64,000 nucleotides of DNA, from the NCBI RefSeq assembly GCF_002305855.1, contig NZ_CP022163.1, positions 9,367,765 to 9,431,764 on the forward strand, read 5' to 3'. Below, in pieces: positions 43,311 to 52,140 of the stretch. The DNA is from Melittangium boletus DSM 14713 (lineage in GTDB: Bacteria; Myxococcota; Myxococcia; Myxococcales; Myxococcaceae). Positions within the stretch are counted from its first letter, which is position 1, and every line of letters begins with the position of its first letter. The notes beneath the pieces were generated by a model. The model saw only the letters and a list, made by a program, of their open reading frames with translations, did not search any database and was not told the origin of the DNA. The position numbers were made by a program, and so were the translations under genes.

Positions 43311-45134
43311 ATGACGCTCATCGGCAGCCACATCGGGCGCTACCGCATCCTCGAGGAGCTGGGCTCCGGGGGAATGAGTGTCGTGTACAAGGGGCTCGAC
43401 ACGGCGCTGGACCGGGAAGTGGCCGTCAAGGTGCTGCACCCCCACCTGGCGCACAAGAGTGAGTCCCGCCGGCGGCTCGCGCGCGAGGCCCGGGCGGTGG
43501 CGCGGCTGCACCACCCCAACATCCTCGAGGTGTTCGACTTCTCGGCCGAGGGCGCGCGCGAGGCCTTCCTCGTCACCGAATACGTGCGCGGCCGCACCCT
43601 CAAGGAGTACCTGGACGAGGGCTCGGGGCGGTTGGATCCACCGGAGCTCGCCGCCATGGTGGTGCACGAGATCGCCGCCGCGCTGGCGCACGCGCACGAG
43701 TCCGGCGTCATCCACCGGGATCTCAAGCCCGAGAACGTCATGGTGCGCGAGGACGGCGTCCTCAAGCTGATGGACTTCGGCATCGCCCGGTTGCTCGACG
43801 CCGAGGAGCGGATGACCGTCACGGGCTCGCTCGTGGGCTCGCCCGCCCACATGGCGCCGGAAATCATCGAGGGCCAGGAGGCGGGCCCCGGCGCGGATCT
43901 CTTCTCGCTGGGCACCATCCTGTATGGTCTCATCGTGGGACGGCTACCCTTCGCGGCGGCCAACACCACCGCCACCCTCAAGCGCATCCTCGATGGGGCC
44001 TACGAGGATCCACGCCAGCGCGTGCCCGCGCTCTCGGACGAGCTGGCGGAGGTGTGCACCACGTGCCTGGCCCGCGATCCCTCGCGGCGCTATCCCCACG
44101 CGGGCGCCCTGCGTGATGCCCTGGCGGACTACCTGACGGGGCTGGGCTTCGAGCGCGTGGGCGAGGAGCTGACGTCCTTCTTCGCGGACCCGGCCTCGTA
44201 CCAGAAGCTGATGCGCCCCCGCATCATCACCTCGCTCCTCGCGCGCGGTGAGCGATTGCTGTCGGAGAAGCGCGTCCCCCGGGCGCTCGCCTGCCTCAAC
44301 CAGGTGCTCGCGCTCGACGCCACCAATGCCCGGGCCCTCACACTGCTCGCGGGGATGGAGCGGCAACGCCGCCTCGCGCGCTGGCGGGCCCGCGGCATCC
44401 GGGTGGGCGCGGGTCTGCTCGTGGCCGCGGGACTGGGCATGGGGGTGCACGTCGCGAGGAGGGAAGACGCCCCGGTGCCGCCCGCGACGAGCGCGTCCCC
44501 GCCTTCGGTGACCCAGGCGCCCGCGACCCCTCCCGCCGAGAGCTCCGCCCAGGCCGTGCGTCCCCCGCCCCCGGCGCCCGACGCCCCCCCGGCCGTGACG
44601 CCCGAGCCCTCCACCGTGGCCGAGCGGCGTCCCGCCCCGATCGACAAGAAGCCGGCCGTGCGCCCGGCGGCCCCCGTGCCCGTGCCCATCTCCATCCTGG
44701 TGCGGCCCTATGGCTATATCCGCGTGAATGACGAGGCGCGCAGCGCGCAGGCACTCGCCCAGCATTCGGTGAAGGTGCCGGCGGGCACGCACACCGTCAC
44801 CATCACCTGCGATTACTGCGAGACCTCCGAGGAGCGCATCGAGGTGCGGCCGGGGGCGGAGAACGTCTTCCGGCTCCGGGCCCAGCTCAAGGCCTCGCGG
44901 CTGAGCTTCGCGTACGAACCCGAGGACACCGTGGTGCGCGTGGCGGGAGAGACGCGCTCGGCGCATGACAGCCAGGAGCATCCCTTCGACATCCGCTCGC
45001 CCCAGGGGTCCGCGAGCTTCCAGCACCGGGTGGAGTACGAGGTCAGCCGCCCGGGCTACCGCTCCGAGAAGCGCGTGGCGCTCGTGGCGCCGGGCACGTC
45101 CATCACCGTGCGAGGAGCCCTCGTCCCCGAATGA
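43311..45134 (+). CDS. Serine/threonine protein kinase, membrane-anchored
   Basis: A 607-residue Hanks-type kinase. The catalytic domain (about 12-270) has the Gly-rich loop LGSGGMS, ATP-binding K40, catalytic D136 in HRDLKPEN and the DFG at 154-156. A helical TPR-like part follows, then a membrane helix near residues 364-380 and a Pro-rich spacer. The periplasmic tail (about 460-607) is beta-rich with PEGA-like repeats. This is the usual layout of myxobacterial receptor kinases. The gene overlaps the next by 4 bases (ATGA) and is followed by an FHA regulator, the natural reader of its phosphothreonines. Confidence 0.93.
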   Translation: MTLIGSHIGRYRILEELGSGGMSVVYKGLDTALDREVAVKVLHPHLAHKSESRRRLAREARAVARLHHPNILEVFDFSAEGAREAFLVTEYVRGRTLKEYLDEGSGRLDPPELAAMVVHEIAAALAHAHESGVIHRDLKPENVMVREDGVLKLMDFGIARLLDAEERMTVTGSLVGSPAHMAPEIIEGQEAGPGADLFSLGTILYGLIVGRLPFAAANTTATLKRILDGAYEDPRQRVPALSDELAEVCTTCLARDPSRRYPHAGALRDALADYLTGLGFERVGEELTSFFADPASYQKLMRPRIITSLLARGERLLSEKRVPRALACLNQVLALDATNARALTLLAGMERQRRLARWRARGIRVGAGLLVAAGLGMGVHVARREDAPVPPATSASPPSVTQAPATPPAESSAQAVRPPPPAPDAPPAVTPEPSTVAERRPAPIDKKPAVRPAAPVPVPISILVRPYGYIRVNDEARSAQALAQHSVKVPAGTHTVTITCDYCETSEERIEVRPGAENVFRLRAQLKASRLSFAYEPEDTVVRVAGETRSAHDSQEHPFDIRSPQGSASFQHRVEYEVSRPGYRSEKRVALVAPGTSITVRGALVPE

Positions 45135-46078
45135 GCCGCCTGTGCTTGTCGGTCCTGCTGGGGCTGTTGCTGCTGCCCGTCATCGCGCTCGCCGAGGAGG
45201 CGGTGGACGGAGAGGTCTCCGCCCTGCGCTCGGGCTACGAGTACGGCCGCTATGCCGAGGTGCTGGAGCGCGCGACGGGCCGCATCGATCAAGGCCGGTT
45301 GAATGATCCGGACCTGATGGAGCTGCACAAGCTGGCGGGGCTGAGCGCCTTCCACCTGCACCGCACCGAGGACGCCGAGCGGCACTTCCGCGCGCTCTTG
45401 CGCCTGGACCCCGACTTCAGCCTGGACCCGTTCGCGGTGCCGCCTCCCGTGGTGGAGTTCATGGATTCCCTGCGCGAGCAGATGGCGGCGGAGTTGGACC
45501 TCGTGCGCCAGGAGCGGCGCCTGCGGGTGGAGCGCGAGCGCGCGCGGGTGGAGCGCGAGCGCGTGACGGCCGAGGAGCAGCGCCGCCGCGTGGAGTTGCT
45601 GGCGCGACAGGTGACGGTGCGGCGGGTGGAGAAGCGCGGCATGTTGGTGAACCTGGTGCCCTTCGGGGCGGGCCAGTTCCAGCAAGGGCGCACCGGCCTG
45701 GGCACTCTCTTCGCGGCCTCCGAGGGCGTGCTCGCCGTCACCAGCGTCATCGCCTTCCTCGCCTATGGGGCGCTCGTGGAGACGGGCAAGGTGACGGTGG
45801 ATGACATCCGCGGCCAGCCGCGAGAAGTGACCTTTCGCTACATTCCCACGGAGCGGGTCACCCAGGCGCGCAACTGGGAACGGCTCAAGTGGGGCTCGGC
45901 CGTGGGCTTCTACGCCGTCTACGCGGCGGGTGTGGTGGACGCGCTGGTGCACCACCAGGACGAGGTCGTGGACACCCGCATCGAAACCCTTCCAGCACCG
46001 CCTCCCGCGTCCCCGACCGGGCTGCGGCTCTACCCCACCTCCGGCGGCGCCGGCGCCGGCTTCTCCCTCGCCTTCTAG
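45131..46078 (+). CDS. Exported coiled-coil/TPR-like membrane protein
   Basis: A 315-residue protein with a signal peptide (LSVLLGLLLLPVIALA), a TPR-like helical region (LAGLSAFHLHRTEDAERHFRALLRLDPDFS in outline), a strongly charged coiled coil (about 120-160, repeated RVERER) and two hydrophobic segments (GTLFAASEGVLAVTSVIAF and AVGFYAVYAAGVV). Function unknown. Its start overlaps the kinase stop (ATGA), so it is made with the kinase, perhaps as a sensor or scaffold on its periplasmic side. Confidence 0.75.
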   Translation: MSRLCLSVLLGLLLLPVIALAEEAVDGEVSALRSGYEYGRYAEVLERATGRIDQGRLNDPDLMELHKLAGLSAFHLHRTEDAERHFRALLRLDPDFSLDPFAVPPPVVEFMDSLREQMAAELDLVRQERRLRVERERARVERERVTAEEQRRRVELLARQVTVRRVEKRGMLVNLVPFGAGQFQQGRTGLGTLFAASEGVLAVTSVIAFLAYGALVETGKVTVDDIRGQPREVTFRYIPTERVTQARNWERLKWGSAVGFYAVYAAGVVDALVHHQDEVVDTRIETLPAPPPASPTGLRLYPTSGGAGAGFSLAF

Positions 46079-46090
46079 GAGCATGTCCCC

Positions 46091-47995
46091 ATGGCCAGCC
46101 TCTCCATCCGGACTCCCGACGGCAAGGTCCGCACCGTGCCGCTGCACAAGCGCATCACCAGCATCGGCCGTTCGGCGGACAACGACGTGGCGCTGTCGGA
46201 CCCGTCCGTGCCCGACAGTGCCCTGCACGTGCTCTTCGATGGCACGCGCTACCAGCTGGGCAGCCTGGGGGCCTCCTTCCAGGTGAACGGCAAGAAGCGC
46301 GACAGCGCCGTGCTGGCCACGTCGGACGTCATCCGCGTGGGCGCCACCGAGCTCGTCTTCACCCGCGAGGACGCCGCGCCCTCCCCCACCCCCGCGCCGG
46401 TGGCCGCGCTCTCCATCACCCACGAGACCGAGCCCGCGGCGGACTCCGACTCGACGACGCGGGACATGCCCGGCGTGGTGGGCCGCGAGCTGCACCTGCT
46501 GCGCCGCCTCACCGCGTTCAGCGAGCGGCTGCTCGGCAGCAGCGGCCGGGACACCCTGCTCGAGCAGCTCCTGGACGAGGCCATCGAGGTGACGCGCGCG
46601 GACAAGGGCTTCCTCATCCTCCGGGAAGACGGCGAGCTGCGCGTGAAGGTGGCGCGCAACCTCTCGCGCGAGAACCTGGAGGACGCCGTGGAGCGCGTGA
46701 GCGATTCCATCGTGGAGAAGGTGGTGCGCACGCGCAAGCCCCTCATCCTCAGTGACGCGCTGGACGATCCCGAGTTCAAGGCCAGCAAGTCGGTGGTGAA
46801 CCTGCAGATGCTCTCCGTCATGTGCGTGCCGCTCTTGCGCGACGGCGAGCTGTTCGGCGTGCTCTACGTGGGCAATGACCGGCTGGTGAACCGCTTCGAG
46901 CCCAAGAGCCTGGACATGCTCACCATCTTCGCGGCCCAGGCGCTGCTGCTCATCCAGAACGCGCTGCTGGTCAACGGGCTCAAGCTGGACAACACCGAGC
47001 TGCGCAAGCGCCTGGACGACGCGCGCTATGGGGAGATCGTCGGCACCTGCCAGGGCATGCTCGACGTGTACAAGCGCATCGACAAGATCGCCCCCACGGA
47101 CATCTCCGTGCTCATCACCGGGGAGACGGGCACGGGCAAGGAGCTCATCGCCCGGGAGCTGCACCGCCACTCCCCCCGCGCCAAGGGCCCCTTCATCACC
47201 ATCAACTGCGGCGCCATTCCGGAAAACCTCCTGGAGAGCGAGCTGTTCGGCCACGTGCGCGGCGCCTTCACCGGCGCGGTGAACACCAAGGTGGGCCGCT
47301 TCCAGGCGGCCATTGGCGGCACGCTCTTCCTCGACGAGATCGGCGAGATGCCCCCGCAACTGCAGGTGAAGCTGCTGCGGGCGCTGCAGGAGAAGGTCGT
47401 CTACAAGGTGGGCGACCACCGGGGCGAGCCCGTCGACATCCGCGTGGTGGCCGCCACCAACCGGGTGCTCGAGGACGAGGTGCGCAAGGGCACCTTCCGC
47501 GAGGACCTGTACTACCGGCTCAACGTGGTGACGCTCAAGCTCCCCCCGCTGCACGAGCGCGGCGAGGACCTCTTCGTGCTGGGCAAGTACTTCCTGCAGA
47601 AGTACGCCAAGGAGTTCAGCACCAAGGTGAAGGGCTTCTCTCCCTCGGCCACCGTGGCCATGAAGAAGTACGCCTGGCCGGGCAACATCCGCGAGTTGGA
47701 GAACCGCATCAAGAAGGCGGTGGTGCTCGCGGACAAGCCCCTGCTCGGGGCGGATGACCTGGATCTCAAGCCGGAGAACCTGGAGCCCGTCCTTCCGCTC
47801 GCCGAGGCGCGCGAGCGCTGGCAGAAGCAGTACATCCAGGAAGTCTACGAGCGCAACAACCGCAACAAGACCAAGACGGCCAAGGATCTGGGCGTGGACC
47901 CACGCACCATCTTCCGCCACTTCGAGAAGCTGGAGGCCGACAAGACGGGGGGCCCCCTGCCTCCTGGCGAGGAGGGTGACGAGGAATTGCTCTGA
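46091..47995 (+). CDS. Sigma-54-dependent activator with FHA and GAF sensory domains
   Basis: A 634-residue bacterial enhancer-binding protein. Order: FHA domain (1-95, GRSADNDVALSDPSV), GAF domain (about 140-290), AAA+ domain with Walker A GETGTGK (344-350), the sigma-54 contact loop GAFTGA (391-396) and Walker B LFLDEIGEM, and a C-terminal Fis-type helix-turn-helix (about 595-625). It opens sigma-54 promoters in response to a phosphothreonine signal and a GAF ligand. It lies 12 bases after the coiled-coil gene, so the kinase, the periplasmic protein and the transcription output form one operon. Its target promoters are not visible here. Confidence 0.94.
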   Translation: MASLSIRTPDGKVRTVPLHKRITSIGRSADNDVALSDPSVPDSALHVLFDGTRYQLGSLGASFQVNGKKRDSAVLATSDVIRVGATELVFTREDAAPSPTPAPVAALSITHETEPAADSDSTTRDMPGVVGRELHLLRRLTAFSERLLGSSGRDTLLEQLLDEAIEVTRADKGFLILREDGELRVKVARNLSRENLEDAVERVSDSIVEKVVRTRKPLILSDALDDPEFKASKSVVNLQMLSVMCVPLLRDGELFGVLYVGNDRLVNRFEPKSLDMLTIFAAQALLLIQNALLVNGLKLDNTELRKRLDDARYGEIVGTCQGMLDVYKRIDKIAPTDISVLITGETGTGKELIARELHRHSPRAKGPFITINCGAIPENLLESELFGHVRGAFTGAVNTKVGRFQAAIGGTLFLDEIGEMPPQLQVKLLRALQEKVVYKVGDHRGEPVDIRVVAATNRVLEDEVRKGTFREDLYYRLNVVTLKLPPLHERGEDLFVLGKYFLQKYAKEFSTKVKGFSPSATVAMKKYAWPGNIRELENRIKKAVVLADKPLLGADDLDLKPENLEPVLPLAEARERWQKQYIQEVYERNNRNKTKTAKDLGVDPRTIFRHFEKLEADKTGGPLPPGEEGDEELL

Positions 47996-48060
47996 TTCGT
48001 TCGCGACAAGGCTGTCACGGTTTGCAATGCCCCCGGCCCGTGGCACCCTCGTAACCGCCC

Positions 48061-48666
48061 ATGGCGACGACGAAATCCCCCCTGCGCCAACTGGCCAGCG
48101 AATTGCTAGCACTTCCCCTCGGCCTGTGGATGGGGCTCGGGGCGGCCGCGTGGACCCTGAGCGGCTGTCTCATCCCCCAGGACGAGGCTTTCCTCAGCGA
48201 ACTGCCCATTCCACGCAATCGACCCCCGCGGATCGTGGAGAAGCAGGTGCAACCCTCCGAGCGCATCATTCGAGGCTACGGCTCCGACTTCTGCAGCATG
48301 GAGTTCTCCGTCATCGTCGAGGATCCAGACGTGGGCAACACGCTCACGGCCAACTGGTTCGTGGACTACGACCCCAATCAGCCCCGGGGCGCGGACCGGG
48401 TGGTCCGGTTGGATCCCAAGGACGACAACGTGGTGCGCGACGAGCGGGCCTACTTCCAGCCCAACTTCAACTCGGCCGTGTTCGATCGGCTGAACACCCC
48501 GGGAGATCACATCGTCGAGGTGCTCGTCGCCGACAGCGCCCTGGTGGGGCGCGACCCCCAACCCACCGTCATCAAACTGCCAAACGGCCAGGACTTCGCC
48601 GACCCGGGCTACACGGTCTCCTACGTGTGGTTCGTGCGGACCGAGGCCGGACGGGAATGCCTATGA
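48061..48666 (+). CDS. Lipoprotein of unknown function
   Basis: A 201-residue lipoprotein with a long hydrophobic signal and lipobox LSGC. The mature part is a beta-sandwich-like domain with acidic patches (IVEDPDVGNTLTANWFVDYD, HIVEVLVADSALVG). No family is recognised. The stop overlaps the next lipoprotein start by 4 bases (ATGA), tying the two together; the sigma-54 activator ends 65 bases upstream. Confidence 0.73.
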   Translation: MATTKSPLRQLASELLALPLGLWMGLGAAAWTLSGCLIPQDEAFLSELPIPRNRPPRIVEKQVQPSERIIRGYGSDFCSMEFSVIVEDPDVGNTLTANWFVDYDPNQPRGADRVVRLDPKDDNVVRDERAYFQPNFNSAVFDRLNTPGDHIVEVLVADSALVGRDPQPTVIKLPNGQDFADPGYTVSYVWFVRTEAGRECL

Positions 48667-50276
48667 ACCCCCTGCCCGGAAGACTGATGCTGTTGTGGGC
48701 GGCACTCGCCCTGGGGTGCGCCAGCGCGGACCCCTTCGACTTCTTCATCGGCTGCCGAAGCGACGAGGAGTGCGGGGGCGGCGCGGTGTGTTTCGCGGAC
48801 GGGTGTGGCGACCCGGGCAAGAACATCGTGGTGGAGATCACCGCGGACCCCAAGCGGGGCGAGTACGCCCAGGATCTCGCGGTGGACGAGCTGAGGGATC
48901 AGCAGACGCTGGAGCTGAGGGATCCCCCCTCGCTCCAGGGCCAGGTGCGCGTGCAGATCATGCGCTCGACCGTGGGTTATTCCGCGCCCGTGGAGCTGGT
49001 CATCACCGGGGAGAGCCTGCTCATTCCTGGACGCCAGCGCCACCAGCGCAGCGGCCTCGTGCCCCAGAATGGGAGCTACTCGCTGCCGGTGGGCACGGGA
49101 CGCTACACGGTGACGGTGCTCGCGGCGGACAAGACCCTGCCCCCCGTCTCCAACACGCGGGAGATCCGGCCGGGACAGACCCAGAACCTGGACTTCCTCC
49201 TGCCCTCCGCCACCGAGATGCAGTCGCTGACCGGCCGGGTGCTGCGCCAGGAGGACACGCCGGTGGACGTGGACCTGGAGGTGCAGGCGCTGGACGAGGC
49301 ACTGGAGCCCCTGACCCAACGCGTCCCCGTCAAGCGGGACACGGGCCTGTTCACCCTGTCCCTGCCGACCGCGGCGCTCGAGCGCGAGGCCATCCACCTG
49401 CAGGTGGTCCCCACCTCGGCGGACGCGCTGGTGCCCCTCAAGCTCTTCTCCTTCAACCCCAAGCAACCCCTGGTGCCCCTCTTGATGGGGGACTACGGCG
49501 AGCCGGTGCGGGTCCAGGGCCGCGTCCTGGGCCCGGATCGGCAACCGGTGGCCAAGGCCGCGGTGTTCCTGTCGGGCACGGTGGGCGGCGGAGGGCAATA
49601 CCGCAGCGAGCGCGTCCTGACCCAGCAGGATGGCTCCTTCTCCCTCCTCACGCTGCCGAGCGACACGAACGCGGGGATGACCCTGACGGTGACGCCCCCG
49701 CCGGGCTCGGACGCCAGCACCACCGTGAAGTCCGTCACGGTGCCACGCGCCAGCACGCCCCTGATTCCGGACGTGGTGTGCGGGCCCCGGGTGAAGGTGG
49801 TGGGCAGTCTGCTGCGGCCCAGCGGCTCGCAGCCGGCCGCGGGCGTGCGCATCAAGGTCTGGACGCTCGAGGAAGTGGCGGGAAGCCTCCGGCCCATCGT
49901 GGATTTCGACGTCGAGCGCGGCACGGATGAGGAGGGCCGCTTCGAACTGTCCCTGGACCCGGGCCGCTACCGGCTGGACTTCGCGCGCACCGAGGACCTT
50001 CCCAGCGTCAGCCGCATCATCACCATCCGCCCCCCCGAGCCGGGCACTACCCCCCACATGCCCGTGGAACTGCCCAGCTTCACCCTGTCCAAGGGCCGCC
50101 GCGTCACCGGGCAGGTCATCCTGGCGGGCACCAAGGGCGCCGGCGCACCCGCGCCCAATGCCTCCGTGCGCTTCTTCCGGGTGGTGGACGTGGAGGGCAA
50201 GCGTACCTACCTGGAGCTGGCGGACACGCTGACCAAGACGGATGGCAGCTACACCACGACCCTGCCCACGCGCTGA
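48663..50276 (+). CDS. Lipoprotein with repeated carboxypeptidase-regulatory-like domains
   Basis: A 537-residue lipoprotein (lipobox LALGC). A short Cys-rich head (CRSDEECGGGAVCFADGCGD) is followed by serial beta-sandwich units of the carboxypeptidase regulatory-like or Cna-B type, each with a V-x-G-x-V-L strand and a DGSF or EGRFELSL turn. Such units extend surface proteins and bind partners or polysaccharide. The frame is open much further upstream, but the ATG at 48663 starts the signal peptide and overlaps the previous stop. With the preceding lipoprotein it may be an envelope structure under control of the neighbouring kinase and activator. Confidence 0.78.
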   Translation: MNPLPGRLMLLWAALALGCASADPFDFFIGCRSDEECGGGAVCFADGCGDPGKNIVVEITADPKRGEYAQDLAVDELRDQQTLELRDPPSLQGQVRVQIMRSTVGYSAPVELVITGESLLIPGRQRHQRSGLVPQNGSYSLPVGTGRYTVTVLAADKTLPPVSNTREIRPGQTQNLDFLLPSATEMQSLTGRVLRQEDTPVDVDLEVQALDEALEPLTQRVPVKRDTGLFTLSLPTAALEREAIHLQVVPTSADALVPLKLFSFNPKQPLVPLLMGDYGEPVRVQGRVLGPDRQPVAKAAVFLSGTVGGGGQYRSERVLTQQDGSFSLLTLPSDTNAGMTLTVTPPPGSDASTTVKSVTVPRASTPLIPDVVCGPRVKVVGSLLRPSGSQPAAGVRIKVWTLEEVAGSLRPIVDFDVERGTDEEGRFELSLDPGRYRLDFARTEDLPSVSRIITIRPPEPGTTPHMPVELPSFTLSKGRRVTGQVILAGTKGAGAPAPNASVRFFRVVDVEGKRTYLELADTLTKTDGSYTTTLPTR

Positions 50277-50313
50277 GGGGCAGACGCACCAATCAGGACG
50301 CATGGAGATAGAC

Positions 50314-52023
50314 ATGCAAACGAGACCTCTACGGGCGGAGTCCTTCCTACTCCTTTTGATGCTGACCCCACTCGCGGCCTGCGGCGGAGGTGGGGATGGA
50401 AGCGCTTCAAGCGGTGCCCTCCGCACCACACTGTCCCCCACGGCCGTGTCGCTCGAACGCGCGACCACCGCGGGCATCGTCGCCGGTGTCGACAATTCCG
50501 CCACCACGGGCACGTACGAATGGCTCGGCGTGCCCTATGCCAAACCCCCGGTGGGCTCGCTGCGCTGGATGCCGCCCGTAGCGCCCGACGCATGGTCCGG
50601 CGTGCGGCCCGCGCGGCAGTTCGGCGCATCGTGCGCGCAGGGCGGCCGCTTCTTCAGCCCAGCCCCCGACAACGCGCCCTTTGGTCTCTCCGTGCGCGAC
50701 GGCCTGGGCAAGCCGGTGGGCAGCGAGGACTGCCTCACGCTCAACATCTGGCGCCCCGCCAACACCACGGAGAAGCTGCCGGTCATCGTCTTCATCCACG
50801 GCGGCAGCAATGTTTCGGGCTACACCGCCGACCCGCTGTACAACGGCCAGGTGCTCGCCACCAAGGCGCAGGCCGTGGTCGTCACGCTCAACTACCGGCT
50901 GGGCCTGTTCGGCTGGTTGAACCTGCCGCAACTCAAGACAGGCAACGCCCTGGCCGACTCCGGCAACTTCGCCACGCTGGATCAGATCCAGGCGCTCAAG
51001 TTCGTCAAGGCCAACATCGAGGCCTTCGGCGGCGACGCGGACAACGTCACGGTCATGGGCCAGTCAGCGGGCTCCGTCAACGTCTGGGCGCTGCTGGTTT
51101 CGCCCTTGACCGAAGGGCTGATTCACAAGGCCATCCCGTTGAGCGGCGCCTTGCTCACCGTGCCGCCCGCGCAGGCGCTGGTGTATGGCAACAACCTGCT
51201 CACCGCGCTGCTCATCGCCGACGGCAAGGCGATCGACCCCATCACGGCGCAGTTGTACCTGCTCACGCACACGCCCGCGCAGATCGCCAGCTACCTGCGC
51301 GGCAAGACGGCGGACGAGCTCATCCAGGTGTCGTTCGACCCGAACCTGGGCAGCGCACCCGCCGTCATCGCCGATGGCGCCGTGGTCCCGGCCGTGCCGG
51401 CCGCGGCGATCGCGCTGGGCGCCTACCGGAACATTCCCGTGTTGTCCGGCACCACGCTCGAGGAAGGCAAGCTCTTCGGCGCGCTCGTCGGCGCGTACAC
51501 GTCGAACGACTACGACCGCTTCACCCAGCAATACCACTTCGACCCCGATGCGGCGCCCACGCTGACGGAAGGCGACCTGCTCACCAGCCTCTACCTGCCG
51601 GTGGACAAGCCCGTGCTGGGCTGGAATACGGTGACCGCCGTCCTGACCGATGCCACCTTCGTCACGGCCAACGCGGCGTCGATGAGCACGCTCGCGCTCC
51701 GGCAGCCCGGCAAGCTCTGGTACTACCGCTTCGACTGGAACGAAGAGCCCGCGCCGTTCGACACCGTCTACGGAGCGGTCCACGGCATCGACATTCCGTT
51801 CCTGTTCGGCTCTTTCGACCGCAAGAGCGTGTTCTCGTTCGCGTTCAGCACGGCGAACAAGCCCGGCCGCGAAGCCCTTTCCGACGCGATGATCGCCACC
51901 GTGTCCGCCTTCGCTCGGACCGGCAACCCGAACAACCCGGCGCTCGGCACCCACTGGCCGAACTGGCCCGCCACCCTGGTGTTCGACGCCTCGGCCACGC
52001 AGGCGCGAATCAGCGTGAAGTGA
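50314..52023 (+). CDS. Type-B carboxylesterase lipoprotein
   Basis: A 569-residue esterase of the cholinesterase/para-nitrobenzyl-esterase family, hydrolysing carboxylic esters. The nucleophile is S251 in GQSAGS, the oxyanion loop is HGGSN (162-166), SEDCLTLNIW is the family signature and the catalytic His lies in GAVHGIDIPF. The N-terminus is a lipoprotein signal with lipobox LAAC (C23). Start ATG at 50314 has GGAG 6 bases ahead; another in-frame ATG is at 50302. A strong hairpin follows, so it is its own unit and not part of the arginine operon. Confidence 0.91.
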   Translation: MQTRPLRAESFLLLLMLTPLAACGGGGDGSASSGALRTTLSPTAVSLERATTAGIVAGVDNSATTGTYEWLGVPYAKPPVGSLRWMPPVAPDAWSGVRPARQFGASCAQGGRFFSPAPDNAPFGLSVRDGLGKPVGSEDCLTLNIWRPANTTEKLPVIVFIHGGSNVSGYTADPLYNGQVLATKAQAVVVTLNYRLGLFGWLNLPQLKTGNALADSGNFATLDQIQALKFVKANIEAFGGDADNVTVMGQSAGSVNVWALLVSPLTEGLIHKAIPLSGALLTVPPAQALVYGNNLLTALLIADGKAIDPITAQLYLLTHTPAQIASYLRGKTADELIQVSFDPNLGSAPAVIADGAVVPAVPAAAIALGAYRNIPVLSGTTLEEGKLFGALVGAYTSNDYDRFTQQYHFDPDAAPTLTEGDLLTSLYLPVDKPVLGWNTVTAVLTDATFVTANAASMSTLALRQPGKLWYYRFDWNEEPAPFDTVYGAVHGIDIPFLFGSFDRKSVFSFAFSTANKPGREALSDAMIATVSAFARTGNPNNPALGTHWPNWPATLVFDASATQARISVK

Positions 52024-52043
52024 ATCGCGCGGCGGCTGGCGCC

Positions 52044-52081
52044 GGGCTCGCGGCCAGGCTGCGCCATCTGGCCGCGAGCCC
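52044..52081 (+). terminator. Strong hairpin terminator after the carboxylesterase
   Basis: GGGCTCGCGGCCAG and CTGGCCGCGAGCCC form a perfect 14-bp stem around a 10-base loop, 20 bases after the stop codon. It is the strongest hairpin noticed in the window. Confidence 0.8.
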
Positions 52082-52119
52082 TCCACCCGCCGCATTTGCC
52101 GCTTGCGGTTATGCAGCGA

Positions 52120-52135
52120 TGCGAATAGTCATGCA
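52120..52135 (+). promoter_or_regulatory. Possible ArgR operator ahead of argC
   Basis: TGCGAATAGTCATGCA is an A/T-richer, imperfect palindrome 5 bases before the argC start, and ATGCAT follows at the start codon. ARG boxes have the form TGAATxxxxATTCA, so the match is partial. The operon encodes its own ArgR, which makes an autoregulatory site expected here. Confidence 0.35.
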
Positions 52136-52140
52136 CGCCT

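Noticed and set aside
48005-48045. Possible sigma-54 promoter (TGTCACGGTTTGCA)
   Set aside because: The spacing between the two elements is two bases short and the GG of the -24 element is missing.
45056-48112. A 1018-codon minus-strand open frame opposite the kinase, coiled-coil and sigma-54 activator genes
   Set aside because: Composition is dominated by His, Leu, Val and Gln from antisense codons, and it crosses three real genes.
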